A stretch of 41,184 nt of DNA. Source: Myxococcales bacterium (lineage in GTDB: Bacteria > Myxococcota_A > Polyangia > Fen-1088). A model generated the notes under the pieces. The model did not search any database and was not told where the DNA came from. It was given only the letters and a program-made list of their open reading frames with translations. The DNA lies in contig PMIX01000382.1 of the NCBI GenBank assembly GCA_003158395.1, forward strand, positions 604 through 41,787. The letters run 5' to 3'. The position numbers and the translations under genes were made by a program. Each line of letters opens with the position of its first letter. The stretch's first letter is position 1. Of the stretch, positions 1 to 10,285 are shown in pieces.

Positions 1-841
1 CATCGAGGCGGCCGTGAGCAAGATGGAATTTGCCCGCATGCTCTCTGGCCCCTACGACCGGCAGGGCGCTATCGTGAGCATCAATGCCGGCGCCGGCGGC
101 ACCGAATCGCAGGACTGGGCCGAGATGTTGCAGCGAATGTACGTACGTTGGGTGGCGCGTCGGGCCTACCAGGCCGAGATCTTGGACTTGCAACCGGGCG
201 ACGAAGCGGGCATCAAGAGTGTTACGCTGGGAGTCACAGGGGAGTGGGCCTATGGCTACCTGCGCGCCGAATCAGGCGTGCATCGCCTGGTGCGAATCTC
301 GCCCTTTGATGCCCAGGCGCGTCGGCACACATCGTTTGCGAGCGTCTTCGTGTACCCCGACATCGACGAGACGGTAAAGGTCGACATCGACGAGAAGGAC
401 CTGCGCATTGAAACCATGCGCTCAGGTGGGGCGGGCGGCCAGCACGTCAACAAGACCGAGTCCGCTATTCGCATCACCCACATTCCAACCGGCATCGCGG
501 TGCACTGCCAGCAGGAACGATCCCAGCACAAGAACCGATCCACGGCCATGCGTATCCTGCGGTCCAAGCTCATCGAGGTCGAGCAAAAGAAGCAGGAAGA
601 AAAGATGGGTGGCATTCATGCCCAGAAGAAGTCGATCGAGTGGGGCAGCCAGATTCGTTCGTATGTTCTGGCGCCCTATCGGCTGGCGTCCGACCACCGA
701 ACCGGCCTTAAGGTGGGCAACGTGGATGCGGTCCTAGATGGCGATCTCGACCAATTCATGGTCGCGCTCTTGCTTCAGATGGCCGGAGACCCGTCGGCGA
801 GACCTCTGTCCAAGCCGGACGAAGACGACATTGATGCCTAA
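1..841 (+). CDS. prfB: Peptide chain release factor 2 (5' end outside window)
   Basis: Translation has the RF class I GGQ motif ([26 protein letters not shown]) and RF2-like C-terminus ([35 protein letters not shown]). Frame is open to the window start. Confidence 0.95.
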   Translation, partial: IEAAVSKMEFARMLSGPYDRQGAIVSINAGAGGTESQDWAEMLQRMYVRWVARRAYQAEILDLQPGDEAGIKSVTLGVTGEWAYGYLRAESGVHRLVRISPFDAQARRHTSFASVFVYPDIDETVKVDIDEKDLRIETMRSGGAGGQHVNKTESAIRITHIPTGIAVHCQQERSQHKNRSTAMRILRSKLIEVEQKKQEEKMGGIHAQKKSIEWGSQIRSYVLAPYRLASDHRTGLKVGNVDAVLDGDLDQFMVALLLQMAGDPSARPLSKPDEDDIDA

Positions 842-872
842 GTCGGGTTTCCTCCCACATTTTGCATCGAAC

Positions 873-946
873 TGTGGATAGGTCATGAAATATGCAGTTA
901 TTTCAAATACTTTCATGGGGTCCCCCTGTGGACAAACCGTGGATAG
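873..946. promoter_or_regulatory. Cluster of three co-oriented DnaA-box-like 9-mers flanking an AT-rich inverted-repeat segment (prfB-lysS intergenic)
   Basis: TGTGGATAG (~873), TGTGGACAA (~927) and CGTGGATAG (~938) compared with TGTGGATAA (reverse complement of TTATCCACA). The AT-rich stretch between has TGAAATA-tgcagt-TATTTCA and CATGAAA...TTTCATG inverted repeats. Confidence 0.3.
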
Positions 947-956
947 GGCGTAATCG

Positions 957-2507
957 ATGGCTGACGAACGCGAGTTGATCGCCGAACGGGAGCGCAAGGT
1001 CAGCGAGATCCGCGCGGCGGGTCAAAACCCCTACGCAAACGGTTTCCGCCCGACGTCGACGGCGCGCGCGATTCACGAGTGGTTCACTAGCGGGGCGGAT
1101 CGCGCGCATCCTCCCCAGGGCGCAGGCGAAGACGGCCGCGTCTCGGTCGCCGGTCGCATCGTCGCGATCCGCAGTTTCGGCAAGGCGGCCTTCGCCAAGA
1201 TTCGCGACCGCACGGGCGAAATCCAGGTCTGGGTCAAGCTGGATGTGGTGGGCGAGAAGGACTTTAGCCTGTGGAAGCTCGCCGAGCGCGGCGACTTCGT
1301 CGGGGTCGAAGGACCCACGAGCCTGCTGACCAAGACAAAGGCTGGTGAAGACAGCGTGGTCGCAGAGCGCGTGCACATCCTCACCAAGGCGACTCGCCCG
1401 TTGCCCGAGAAGTGGCACGGCCTGCAGGACACGGAGATCCGCTATCGCCAGCGCTACCTGGATCTGGTGGCCAACCCCGAGGTCTTCGAGGTGTTCCGCA
1501 AGCGCACGCAGATCGTGCACCATCTGCGCCGGTTCCTCGACGAGCGTGACTTCATCGAGGTGGAGACGCCGATGATGCACGCCGTGCTCGGCGGCGCGGC
1601 GGCGCGGCCCTTTCGCACGCACCACAACGCGCTCGCTCTCGACCTCTGCATGCGCATCGCCCCCGAGTTACACCTCAAGCGCTTGGTGGTGGGCGGTTTC
1701 GATCGGGTCTACGAGATCGGCCGCAATTTTCGCAACGAGGGGCTGTCGCGCCAGCACAATCCCGAATTCACCATGTTGGAGTTCTATCAGGCCTATGCGA
1801 CCTACGAAGATTTGATGGCTCTGACCCAGCAGCTTCTCACCGAGCTGGCGCGCGAGATCTGCGGCGGCACGCAGATCACCTATCAAGGCCAGGCCGTCGA
1901 CCTGGACCGCTGGGAACGCATTCCGATGAAAGACGCCATTGTCGCCGCAGTGGTCGCGGGCAAGCTACCCAAGGGGCTGGAGCGGCCGATGCTCGACGAC
2001 GAGGCGGCCTTGCTGGGTTGGGTGGCCGGCTCCGGCGTGCTCGATCGCAAGGATGAGCTGTCGGCGGTGTTGCCCAAGTGCGAGGCGCATGGCCACCGGG
2101 TGGGCGCGCTTTTTGACTACGCCGGCGAGCAGGCGCTGCCGCAGGATCGACCCGTTTTTGTGGTCGACTACCCTGCAGAAACCTCGCCGCTTTCGCGACG
2201 CAACGACGCGGAGCCAGGCAAGGTGGACCGTTTCGAGTTGTTCATCGTGGGTCGCGAACACGCCAACGCCTTTTCCGAGCTGAACGACCCGGTCGACCAG
2301 CGAGCGCGCTTCCAGCGTCAGGTCGAGGCCAAGGCGCGCGGCGCTGAAGAAACCATGGACTACGACGAGGACTATTGCCGCGCCCTCGAATACGGGCTGC
2401 CACCGACCGCGGGCGAAGGCATCGGCGTGGATCGCTTGGTCATGCTGCTCACCGACCAGCCCTCTATCCGCGACGTTATTCTATTTCCGCTCATGAGGCC
2501 GGAATGA
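957..2507 (+). CDS. lysS: Lysyl-tRNA synthetase, class II
   Basis: OB-fold N-terminus, [69 protein letters not shown]. Confidence 0.96.
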   Translation: MADERELIAERERKVSEIRAAGQNPYANGFRPTSTARAIHEWFTSGADRAHPPQGAGEDGRVSVAGRIVAIRSFGKAAFAKIRDRTGEIQVWVKLDVVGEKDFSLWKLAERGDFVGVEGPTSLLTKTKAGEDSVVAERVHILTKATRPLPEKWHGLQDTEIRYRQRYLDLVANPEVFEVFRKRTQIVHHLRRFLDERDFIEVETPMMHAVLGGAAARPFRTHHNALALDLCMRIAPELHLKRLVVGGFDRVYEIGRNFRNEGLSRQHNPEFTMLEFYQAYATYEDLMALTQQLLTELAREICGGTQITYQGQAVDLDRWERIPMKDAIVAAVVAGKLPKGLERPMLDDEAALLGWVAGSGVLDRKDELSAVLPKCEAHGHRVGALFDYAGEQALPQDRPVFVVDYPAETSPLSRRNDAEPGKVDRFELFIVGREHANAFSELNDPVDQRARFQRQVEAKARGAEETMDYDEDYCRALEYGLPPTAGEGIGVDRLVMLLTDQPSIRDVILFPLMRPE

Positions 2508-4066
2508 GTGAAAAGGTCCGCACTGGTTTCGAATGGTTCGTGGCTTGGCGCCATCTGCGTGACCCTGAGCGGCGTTCCCGCCGCGCTCTGTACCTTGGCC
2601 TCGGCGTCTTGCTGCTTGCCATCCTCGATCTGACAGCGCTCAGGCTGTTCGGCCAGCCGGCGCGCTCCCCCTCGGGTCTACTGGCGCTGCAGCCCTCGGT
2701 GACGCTTGAACGTCTGTGGATGGCGGGCGCGGTCGGCGTGATGGCGGGCGCAGTGATCACCTTCCTGGGTGTGCTTTTTGCGTCTTTCACTGTGTTCACG
2801 GCTATCTCAATCTTCGGCGTGTTCTTGGGCACGGCCGCGCCCATCCTGGCTCTTTCCGTGATGTCTGGCTTCGAGGTGGATCTCAAGACGAAGATCCGCG
2901 GAGCCAAGGCCGATGTGGTGATTACCACCACGGACGATCGGCCGTTCCTTGACTGGCGCAAGGTGCGCCAGGCGGTTCTGCGCGAGCCCGGGGTGGTGGG
3001 TGCCACTCCCTACCTGGAGGCAGAGGTGATGGTTCGGGCCGGGGCAGCTCCCGCTGGAATCATGCTGCGCGGGATCGATCCGGAAACCGCGCCGTCCGTG
3101 CTTGACCTCGGACGAACCCTGCGCGAGGGCAGCGTGGACGATCTGCAACACCCAGAGAAGGTCGCTGACGACCCGTTTTCCCGGGATGCCGGGGAGCGCG
3201 AAGCCGGCGACGATGAGCCAGCCCCACGCAAGGGCCAGCGCGCGCGGGCCGATGCGGTGGACGCCGACGGGGTCTTGCCGTCGATCCTGCTGGGCGAAGA
3301 GCTTTTCGCGCGCACACTGCGCGTCTTTCGCGGCGGCCACGTCGATGTCGTCTGTCCGCTCTGCAAGATGGGCCCTTCGGGTCCCATGCCCGGCCTCAAG
3401 GTGTTTCGGGCGGCGGGACACTTCTACAGCGGGATGTACGAGTACGACTCCAAGCTGGCCTACGTGGCGCTGGACGAGGCGCAGAGATTCCTGGGCGCGC
3501 CGGGTGAGGTGACGGGCATCGATCTGCGCACCCGGAGTCCCGACGGCGCTCCCGCCGTGGCCTCTGCCGTCCAGACCACCTTGGGCGATTCCTACGAGGT
3601 TCGTTCGTGGGAGGAGCTCAACAAGGGGCTGTTCATGGCCTTGCGTCTGGAGAAGATCGCCATGTTCGTGGTGATGACTTTCATCGCGCTCGTGGCATCC
3701 TTTTCCATCATTTCGACGCTCATCATGATGGCCACCCAGAAAGCGCGTGAGGTCGCCATCCTCAAGGCCATGGGCGCCGGCGACGGCGCTATCCGGCGGG
3801 TGTTCATCGCCGAGGGCGTGTACATCGGCCTGCTTGGCCTTGCGGTTGGTGTTCCCGCCGGCGTTTTGGGGTGCAAGCTGATCGAGCGGTACGGCCTGCC
3901 TCTGCCCACGGATGTCTACTACATCAGCAAGCTCCCGGTGGTGATGCGGCCGGGTGAGATCCTTGTCCTGGCAGCCTCGGCCATGGCTTTGTGTTGCCTG
4001 GCTACGCTGTATCCGGCGCTGTTGGCGTCACGCATGCGTCCCGTCGACGGCTTGAGGTACGAGTGA
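2504..4066 (+). CDS. LolC/LolE-family lipoprotein-releasing ABC transporter permease with extended N-terminus
   Basis: [17 protein letters not shown] plus C-terminal FtsX-like domain ([36 protein letters not shown]...). ATG at 2504 overlaps the lysS stop; the ORF-track start at 2375 is inside lysS. Confidence 0.85.
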   Translation: MSEKVRTGFEWFVAWRHLRDPERRSRRALYLGLGVLLLAILDLTALRLFGQPARSPSGLLALQPSVTLERLWMAGAVGVMAGAVITFLGVLFASFTVFTAISIFGVFLGTAAPILALSVMSGFEVDLKTKIRGAKADVVITTTDDRPFLDWRKVRQAVLREPGVVGATPYLEAEVMVRAGAAPAGIMLRGIDPETAPSVLDLGRTLREGSVDDLQHPEKVADDPFSRDAGEREAGDDEPAPRKGQRARADAVDADGVLPSILLGEELFARTLRVFRGGHVDVVCPLCKMGPSGPMPGLKVFRAAGHFYSGMYEYDSKLAYVALDEAQRFLGAPGEVTGIDLRTRSPDGAPAVASAVQTTLGDSYEVRSWEELNKGLFMALRLEKIAMFVVMTFIALVASFSIISTLIMMATQKAREVAILKAMGAGDGAIRRVFIAEGVYIGLLGLAVGVPAGVLGCKLIERYGLPLPTDVYYISKLPVVMRPGEILVLAASAMALCCLATLYPALLASRMRPVDGLRYE

Positions 4067-4851
4067 GCGCATTGACACCGCCCACGCCGGTCGCTACGGT
4101 GCCAGTCCCGATGGCAAACCGGAAAGCCGGCGCCGCAGGAACCGAGCCAGATGCGAGCGACGCCCCTGGCGGTGCGCGCGTGCTCGTGCGCGACCTGTGG
4201 AAGGTCTTCGAGCATGGCGGTCGCTCGATCGAAGTCCTGCGCGGAATCAACCTCGACCTGGCGCCGGGCGCCCTGGTTTCGGTGGTTGGTGCGTCGGGGG
4301 TCGGAAAGTCGACCCTGCTGCACCTCCTCGGCACGCTCGATGTCCCGACCTCCGGCCAGATCCTGTTTGACGGGGCAAACGTCACCGACATGTCCCCGGC
4401 CAAGTTGGCCTCTTTTCGCAATCGCGAGATCGGGTTCGTGTTCCAGTTCCACCATCTACTGCCCGAGTTCACCGCGCTGGAGAATGTCATGATGCCCGGC
4501 CTGATCGCGCGCCGGCCGCGCAAGGACTGCCGCGATCGTGCCGAGGCCATTTTGGTGCGTGTGGGCCTGCAGGATCGGCTGCGCCACCGCCCCGGGGAAC
4601 TGTCGGGCGGCGAACAACAGCGGGTGGCACTGGCGCGGGCTCTCGTTCTCTCGCCGCGCCTGCTGCTCGGGGATGAGCCCACCGGCAACCTCGACACCAG
4701 AACCGGGCGCGCCATCCACGATCTGTTCTTCGAGCTGAACCGCGAGCTGGGAATGACCCTTCTTCTCGTGACCCACAACGACGAACTCGCGGGCCGGGCT
4801 TTTCGCAAGCTGCGCATGGTCGACGGTCGCATTCAGGAGGAGGGCGCATAA
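4063..4851 (+). CDS. lolD: LolD-family ABC transporter ATP-binding protein
   Basis: Walker [10 protein letters not shown], signature [15 protein letters not shown], Walker [16 protein letters not shown] start overlaps the preceding stop (GTGA); ATG at about 4111 is an alternative start. Confidence 0.88.
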   Translation: MSALTPPTPVATVPVPMANRKAGAAGTEPDASDAPGGARVLVRDLWKVFEHGGRSIEVLRGINLDLAPGALVSVVGASGVGKSTLLHLLGTLDVPTSGQILFDGANVTDMSPAKLASFRNREIGFVFQFHHLLPEFTALENVMMPGLIARRPRKDCRDRAEAILVRVGLQDRLRHRPGELSGGEQQRVALARALVLSPRLLLGDEPTGNLDTRTGRAIHDLFFELNRELGMTLLLVTHNDELAGRAFRKLRMVDGRIQEEGA

Positions 4852-4861
4852 TGATCGCGTT

Positions 4862-4935
4862 GGCGGCCGGCTTGCGGCACGCGGGTCGCGGCTCGCGAGG
4901 GCGTGAGCGTGAGCGAGTTCGTGGGAGTCTGGCGG
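4862..4935. repeat. Dispersed GC-rich intergenic repeat, copy A (divergent)
   Basis: GGCCGGC...CGCGGGTCGCG...GTGAGCGAGTTCGTG shared with the segments at about 10121-10195 and 34294-34372. Confidence 0.4.
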
Positions 4936-5060
4936 CTGGCGGTATGTGGTTCGGGCACCGCGCATCGCTCACGCCTGGGGGGCTTCGGGACGGACAGCCC
5001 ATCCTTCCCACCCCTCGCGCTTCGCGCTCGCCCGTCGCGCTCACGGGAACCGCTCACGCT

Positions 5061-7556
5061 ATGCGCAGTACGCGCACCGCTCACGCGCGCCGGCCTTTCG
5101 GGCTGCTCGGGATCCTCTGCGTCTGGGCAGTGTTCTCGTCCAGCCTTGCGCGCGCTCAGGACGACGCTGCGGAGGCGCCGCAGCGCTTGCGACCGCCCTC
5201 GCTGTCGGTTGAGCCCGAGGCAAAGCCGGAGGCGCCCGTGAAGGTCCCCAGCTTGAAGGTGGTGCGCGTCCAGTTCCGTGGCAACCGCAAGGTCGAAGAC
5301 GACGCCATCCGCGTCACCCTGCACACGCTGCCCGGCTCGTCGCTGAATAAGGACATTCTGCAGGAGGACGTGCGCGCTATCTGGAAGATGGGTTACTTCG
5401 AAGACGTGCAGGTCGAGACCACCGATGCCCCGGGCGGCGTGGTCCTGACCTACGTGCTCAAGGAGAAGCCCGCCATCCGCAAGATCTACGTGTCGGGCCA
5501 CGAGGAGGTCGGGCTTTCCAAGATCAATGAGGTGCTCGACATCAAGAAGGAGCAGGTCCTCGACCTGGCCAAAATCAAGAAGAACGTGGAAAAGATCCGC
5601 GAACTGTACCTGCAGCGCGGCTTCTACATGGCGGATGTCGACTACGAGTTGCGCCGCGACAGCCCGGGCGAGGTGGACGTGTACTTCCACGTGCACGAGA
5701 ACAGCAAGGTGGAGGTGCGCCGGGTCAACTTCACCGGCAACAGGCACGTGACCGATCAGGAACTGCGTGACGTCATGCTGACCCAGGCCGGCGATCTCTT
5801 CTCAGCCGTGACCTCGTCGGGCACCTACCGCGAGGACGTTTTCCAGCGGGATCTGACGCTGATTCAGGGTTACTACTTCGACCGTGGTTACATAAATGTC
5901 AAGGTCGCCGAGCCTCGCCTGGAGCTGTCCGCCGACAAGCGTTCGCTCTACATCAGCATTGCCATCGACGAAGGCGAACAATACCGCATTGGCAGCATCG
6001 AGATGAAGGGCGACCTCCTCGAGAAACCCGAGGTCCTTCTCGGCCGTCTGCAGGCCAAACCGGGCGAGATCTTCAACCGCTCCAAGGTGGCGCAGGATGT
6101 TCAGGCCATCGCCGAACACTACAAGGATAAGGGCTATGCCTATGTGAACTCCACCCCCGAGACCACGGTTAACGAAAAGCAAATGACCGTGAGTTTGTTC
6201 TTTGACATCCAGAAGGGCTCCGAGGTCACCTTCGAACGCATCAACATCCACGGCAACTCGAAGACGCGCGACAAAGTCATCCGACGCGAGCTGCGCATCT
6301 ACGAGGGGGAGCGTTACAGCCAGTCCGCCCTGGACCTGTCCAAGCGCCGAGTCAATGCCTTGGGCTTCTTCGAAAAAGTCGAGACCAGCACCAAGCGTGG
6401 CTCCGGCGACGACGCCATGGAGGTCAACGTGGAGGTGGCGGAGCGGCAGACCGGTGCTTTCCAGATCGGCGCGGGTTTCTCTTCGGTCGAGTCTTTCATC
6501 GCACAGGCGCAGATCTCGCAGAATAATCTCCTCGGCCGGGGCCAGTCGCTCGTCCTCCAGGCCCAGATGTCATCACTGCGGCAGCTCTTCATGTTGCAGT
6601 TCGATGAGCCGTATTTCTTGGATACCAACTGGCACTTTGGCTTCAATTTGTTCGACCAGCAGCGCTACTACCTCGGGTTCACGCGCCAGTCTAAGGGTGG
6701 CAGCCTGACCTGGGGCTACCTCCTCACCGACTATTTGCGGATGTTCCTCACCTATACCTTGCAGGACATCTCGGTCACGACCGGGGGCCGAAGCAACCTG
6801 TTCAGTGGCGGCCAGCGCAGCCCCTTGCCCCAAGGTTCGCTGGCCAATCTCCTACACGCCGGTGTGGTCTCGTCTTGGCGTATCTCGTTGGCTTACGACA
6901 CGCGCAACGACCGCATGTTCCCGCGCAGCGGCTGGTACAACTCGATTTCCGCCGAGTTCGCCGAACCGGCTTTCTTTTCGGAAGCCCAGTTCTCACGGTT
7001 TGAAGGCACGGCGCGCTACTTCTATCCGCTGTTGGGACCGCTGGTGTTGCGCTTGAAAGGCGACATCGGCGCGGTGGTCAGCCGCGCACCTCAGGGCGTG
7101 CCCATCTTTGAGCGCTACTTCGTGGGGGGCATCTACGACGTGCGCGGCTTCCAGTTGGCCTCGCTGGGCCCGCAGATCCGCGTGCCCAGCACGCAGTCGC
7201 CCGATTCTAACCTGCGGACCTTCTCGGTAGGCGGGAACATGCAGGTCGTGGGCAAGATCGAACTCGAAATGCCCATATTCGAGAAGCTCAACATTCGCGC
7301 CGTGGTGTTCACCGACGTTGGCAATGCGTACAACCTGGAGCGTCAGTACTGCCGACTCAAGCCCGCTTCGGCTGATATCTCCGTGGATCCCTGCACGGCC
7401 GTGTTTCCGCTCAACAGCTTGCGTTCAAGTTGGGGGTTCGGACTGCGCTGGTTTTCGCCGATTGGGCCGCTGCGCTTTGAATGGGGGTTCCCCTACAAGC
7501 CGCTGCCGGGCGAGGATTCGTCGGTCTTCGAGTTCACCATTGGGAACGATTTGTAG
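5061..7556 (+). CDS. bamA: Outer membrane protein assembly factor BamA (POTRA repeats plus Omp85 barrel)
   Basis: Successive POTRA-like repeats (VQFRGNRKVEDDAIR, RVNFTGNRHVTDQELR, INIHGNSKTRDKVIRRELRIYEGERYS), barrel motifs (VGGIYDVRGF, FGLRWFSPIGPLRFEWGFP). Likely start is MRSTRTAHARRPFGLLGILCVWAVFSSSLARAQ; the ORF opens at 4851 through repeat-like sequence. Confidence 0.92.
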   Translation: MRSTRTAHARRPFGLLGILCVWAVFSSSLARAQDDAAEAPQRLRPPSLSVEPEAKPEAPVKVPSLKVVRVQFRGNRKVEDDAIRVTLHTLPGSSLNKDILQEDVRAIWKMGYFEDVQVETTDAPGGVVLTYVLKEKPAIRKIYVSGHEEVGLSKINEVLDIKKEQVLDLAKIKKNVEKIRELYLQRGFYMADVDYELRRDSPGEVDVYFHVHENSKVEVRRVNFTGNRHVTDQELRDVMLTQAGDLFSAVTSSGTYREDVFQRDLTLIQGYYFDRGYINVKVAEPRLELSADKRSLYISIAIDEGEQYRIGSIEMKGDLLEKPEVLLGRLQAKPGEIFNRSKVAQDVQAIAEHYKDKGYAYVNSTPETTVNEKQMTVSLFFDIQKGSEVTFERINIHGNSKTRDKVIRRELRIYEGERYSQSALDLSKRRVNALGFFEKVETSTKRGSGDDAMEVNVEVAERQTGAFQIGAGFSSVESFIAQAQISQNNLLGRGQSLVLQAQMSSLRQLFMLQFDEPYFLDTNWHFGFNLFDQQRYYLGFTRQSKGGSLTWGYLLTDYLRMFLTYTLQDISVTTGGRSNLFSGGQRSPLPQGSLANLLHAGVVSSWRISLAYDTRNDRMFPRSGWYNSISAEFAEPAFFSEAQFSRFEGTARYFYPLLGPLVLRLKGDIGAVVSRAPQGVPIFERYFVGGIYDVRGFQLASLGPQIRVPSTQSPDSNLRTFSVGGNMQVVGKIELEMPIFEKLNIRAVVFTDVGNAYNLERQYCRLKPASADISVDPCTAVFPLNSLRSSWGFGLRWFSPIGPLRFEWGFPYKPLPGEDSSVFEFTIGNDL

Positions 7557-7561
7557 GGGTG

Positions 7562-7578
7562 GCCCCGTGTTCCGGGGC
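7562..7578 (+). terminator. Small hairpin between bamA and skp (attenuator or processing stem)
   Basis: GCCCCG-tgttc-CGGGGC, perfect 6-bp stem with 5-nt loop just after the bamA stop; no U tract. Confidence 0.3.
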
Positions 7579-7614
7579 GTGATATCCATGAGGCTCCCTG
7601 TGAACCAAATGGAG

Positions 7615-8190
7615 ATGAAGCGCATGATTCGTTCCACCTTAGTCGGATTGGTGATCGCGGCCGGCTTGATTCGGCCGGCGCTGGCCGAGGACTTGAAGCT
7701 CGGCTACGTGGACCTGCGGCGCGCCCTGTACGAGACTGAGGATGGGCGCAAGGCGCGAGCCTCGCTCAAGAAGGTTTTCGATCAGAAGCAAAAGGAACTC
7801 GACGAGCAGCAGGAAGACGTCAAGAAGGCCATCGAGGACCTGAACAAAAAACGCACCTTGCTTCCGGCGGACACGGTTCGTCAGAAGGAAGGAGAGTTGC
7901 AAGAACGAGTAGCCAAGGTCCAGCAAACCTACCTGCGCCACCAGCAGGATCTGGCCTCTAAGGAGGAGGAGGCGACCCAGCCCATCGTCGAGCGCCTGCA
8001 GCGAATCATCGGCAAGATTGCCGCGGCCGAGAACTTCACCATGATTTTCGACAAGAGCCAGGGCGTCGTGTTCGCCAAGCCTCATCTGGACCTGACCAAC
8101 GAGGTCATCCGGCGCTACAACTCAGGTGAGGAGAAGGGTTCTGCGCCCGCGTCCGCAGGCAGCAAGTCCGCGCCCAGCAAGAAGAAGTAG
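7615..8190 (+). CDS. skp: OmpH/Skp-family periplasmic chaperone
   Basis: Signal peptide ([24 protein letters not shown]), then [45 protein letters not shown] coiled coil. Sits directly after bamA. In-frame ATGs at 7588, 7609 and 7615; the track start 7318 lies inside bamA. Confidence 0.85.
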   Translation: MKRMIRSTLVGLVIAAGLIRPALAEDLKLGYVDLRRALYETEDGRKARASLKKVFDQKQKELDEQQEDVKKAIEDLNKKRTLLPADTVRQKEGELQERVAKVQQTYLRHQQDLASKEEEATQPIVERLQRIIGKIAAAENFTMIFDKSQGVVFAKPHLDLTNEVIRRYNSGEEKGSAPASAGSKSAPSKKK

Positions 8191-8198
8191 CGGGGGCC

Positions 8199-8663
8199 AT
8201 GGAGCTCGATAAGCGCGCCATCGAAGCCATCCTGCCGCACCGCGCACCCTTTCTCATGATCGACCATGTCGAGCTGGTCGACGGGGATCGCATTGTCGCG
8301 TCCAAGACTGTGGCCGCGGATGAGCCTCTTCTGCAGGGCCATTTTCCCGGCCATCCCATCATGCCCGGGGTGCTAATCATTGAAGCCATGGCTCAAGCGG
8401 GAGCGGTGTTGGCGGCCCGCCAGTCTTCTTTTGATCCCGCTCGCCAGATCATGGTGTTCATGGCCATCGACAAGGCGAAGTTCCGCAAACCGGTGCTTCC
8501 TGGTGATGTCCTGAGGTTGGAAGTGGTTCCCCTGCGCAAGGGAACCGCGATGTGGAAGATGCGTGGGGAAGCGAAGGTCGGCGATTCTTTGGTCGCTGAG
8601 GCGGAGTTCCTTGCTGGCATCCGGCCCCGTAGCGACGCGGCCTCTGCGCCGGGCGCGGAATGA
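8199..8663 (+). CDS. fabZ: 3-hydroxyacyl-[acyl-carrier-protein] dehydratase FabZ
   Basis: [14 protein letters not shown] and [24 protein letters not shown] hotdog-fold catalytic motifs. Confidence 0.95.
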   Translation: MELDKRAIEAILPHRAPFLMIDHVELVDGDRIVASKTVAADEPLLQGHFPGHPIMPGVLIIEAMAQAGAVLAARQSSFDPARQIMVFMAIDKAKFRKPVLPGDVLRLEVVPLRKGTAMWKMRGEAKVGDSLVAEAEFLAGIRPRSDAASAPGAE

Positions 8664-10102
8664 CCCCCTCGGACGGGCAAGGGGATCGGCCCTCGGTTGC
8701 GGCGGCGGCGCTTGCCCTGCTCGTGGGTTTGGCTGGCCCTTCCTGCCATCGGGCACCGCATCTCATGCGTGGCGATGCGGCGGCAGTCGTGGTGGTGCAG
8801 CGACCGAGGGACGCAGGGGGGCCGCCACCGGTCGCGGAACGCGAGCCCAACAACACGCCAGCCCAGGCCCAGCCATTGACATGGGCCGGCACGCCTCCTG
8901 CCACGGCGGTCAAGGGAACGATCGATCGGACCGGTGCTGGCAGGGTTGCCGACGTGGACGTTTTCAAAATCGTTGTTCCCGGCCAACACACGGTCGTGTC
9001 CTCTGATGCGGGCCACGCTGCCGACGCGCTCATTGAGGCCAAGCGCCTATCCGTGGTTATCAACCCTGAGGCTGGGCTGGCGCTGGCGGTCGAGCTTCTC
9101 GACGATACCGAGCGGGTCGTGAAGACCGTAGCGGGCGGGCCGGGCGAGATGGTCGGGCTACCGAACATGGCCGTGTCGCCGGGCTGCACGTACTACGTAC
9201 GCGCCAAGGGGGCACCAACCAGCAAGGGTCGCGGTTCGGTGGATGCGGGCGCGTTGGGGGGTGGTTCGTACCATATGGCGCTTCTGCTGCTCGACTTCGA
9301 ATTCGCCGACGAGCGTGAGCCCAACGATCGGCCGGAATCTGCCGGGGAGATGTTTTGGCAGGGCCGAAGCGCGCTTGTGGCTGGGCTGTTCGGCTGGCAT
9401 CGCGACGAGGACTGGTACCGGCTGCCGATCGATGCCATCGAACCTGGCTGGGTCTTGAACTTAGACCTTGAGGGCGTGGAAGGCGTGGCCGCAGGGCTAG
9501 CCGTCAACGATTCAGCAGGTAGAAAAATCGTGGTGGTGCGCGGCCGAAAGGGTGAAAGGCTGACTTTGCACAACCTCGTGCTGCCGCACGTGGCTGGTGA
9601 CGCCGGCGTCTCCGCTGTCGGGGGCCGGTGGTGGTACTTGGTCGTGCGCGCAGAGGGCGGGCTCGATCGCGAGCGTCGCTACGTGCTGCACGCAGAGGCC
9701 GCGCTTCCCGACGCGAGGGGCGGTTTCGAAACCGAGCCCAACGACGATGCGGATCATGCATCGTCTCTGGCCGACGGCACGACTACGGGCTACCTACCCG
9801 TGGGCGACGTGGATGTCTTTCGCTATCTCGCTGGAGAGCCGCGCGCGCTGGACATTGACGTTAGCCCGCCGTCCAGGGTGAGGGTCAGGCTCGAAGTCCT
9901 GAGAGCGCGCGGTGGGCAGGTTCTCGCTGAAGCCGTTGCTGCCAAGGGACGCAACACGGTGAGCATCGTGGGGCTGTCCTGTCCGGCCGAACCGATCCTG
10001 ATACGGCTGTCCCAGGGCAAGCATGACGGAAACGCCAGCGAGCCCTATGCGCTGAGGGTGACCAGTCGGCCATTGCACTCAGACGCAGGGAAAGGGGAGT
10101 AG
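8660..10102 (+). CDS. Exported protein with three PPC-like (pre-peptidase C-terminal) repeats
   Basis: [14 protein letters not shown]...[22 protein letters not shown]...[21 protein letters not shown]...GDVDVFRY. N-terminus hydrophobic with a Cys. ATGA overlap with fabZ. Confidence 0.65.
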   Translation: MTPSDGQGDRPSVAAAALALLVGLAGPSCHRAPHLMRGDAAAVVVVQRPRDAGGPPPVAEREPNNTPAQAQPLTWAGTPPATAVKGTIDRTGAGRVADVDVFKIVVPGQHTVVSSDAGHAADALIEAKRLSVVINPEAGLALAVELLDDTERVVKTVAGGPGEMVGLPNMAVSPGCTYYVRAKGAPTSKGRGSVDAGALGGGSYHMALLLLDFEFADEREPNDRPESAGEMFWQGRSALVAGLFGWHRDEDWYRLPIDAIEPGWVLNLDLEGVEGVAAGLAVNDSAGRKIVVVRGRKGERLTLHNLVLPHVAGDAGVSAVGGRWWYLVVRAEGGLDRERRYVLHAEAALPDARGGFETEPNDDADHASSLADGTTTGYLPVGDVDVFRYLAGEPRALDIDVSPPSRVRVRLEVLRARGGQVLAEAVAAKGRNTVSIVGLSCPAEPILIRLSQGKHDGNASEPYALRVTSRPLHSDAGKGE

Positions 10103-10120
10103 GGCTGTCCCTGATCAGCG

Positions 10121-10195
10121 GGCCGACCGAAAGGCCGGCCCGCGGGTCGCGTGGGTGAGCGCGTTCGTGTGGGGGACGCGGGATGCGTGGGCGAG
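10121..10195. repeat. Dispersed GC-rich intergenic repeat, copy B
   Basis: Imperfect hairpin GGGCCGACC-gaaa-GGCCGGCCC followed by CGCGGGTCGCG...GTTCGTGTGGGGGACGCGG; matches copy C at 34294-34372. Confidence 0.5.
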
Positions 10196-10285
10196 AGCCT
10201 GAGCGGGCCGCGATCCACGTTCCGCGATCCGCTGGTCGGAGACCCTCTTGTCGTACCGAGTGGCCACACCGCGGAAGCGTGACAC

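Noticed and set aside
903-1625. Long minus-strand ORF antisense to lysS
   Set aside because: GC-rich antisense shadow; lysS on + has full motif support.
7318-7587. N-terminal extension of the Skp ORF
   Set aside because: Overlaps the bamA barrel coding; signal peptide begins at about 7615.
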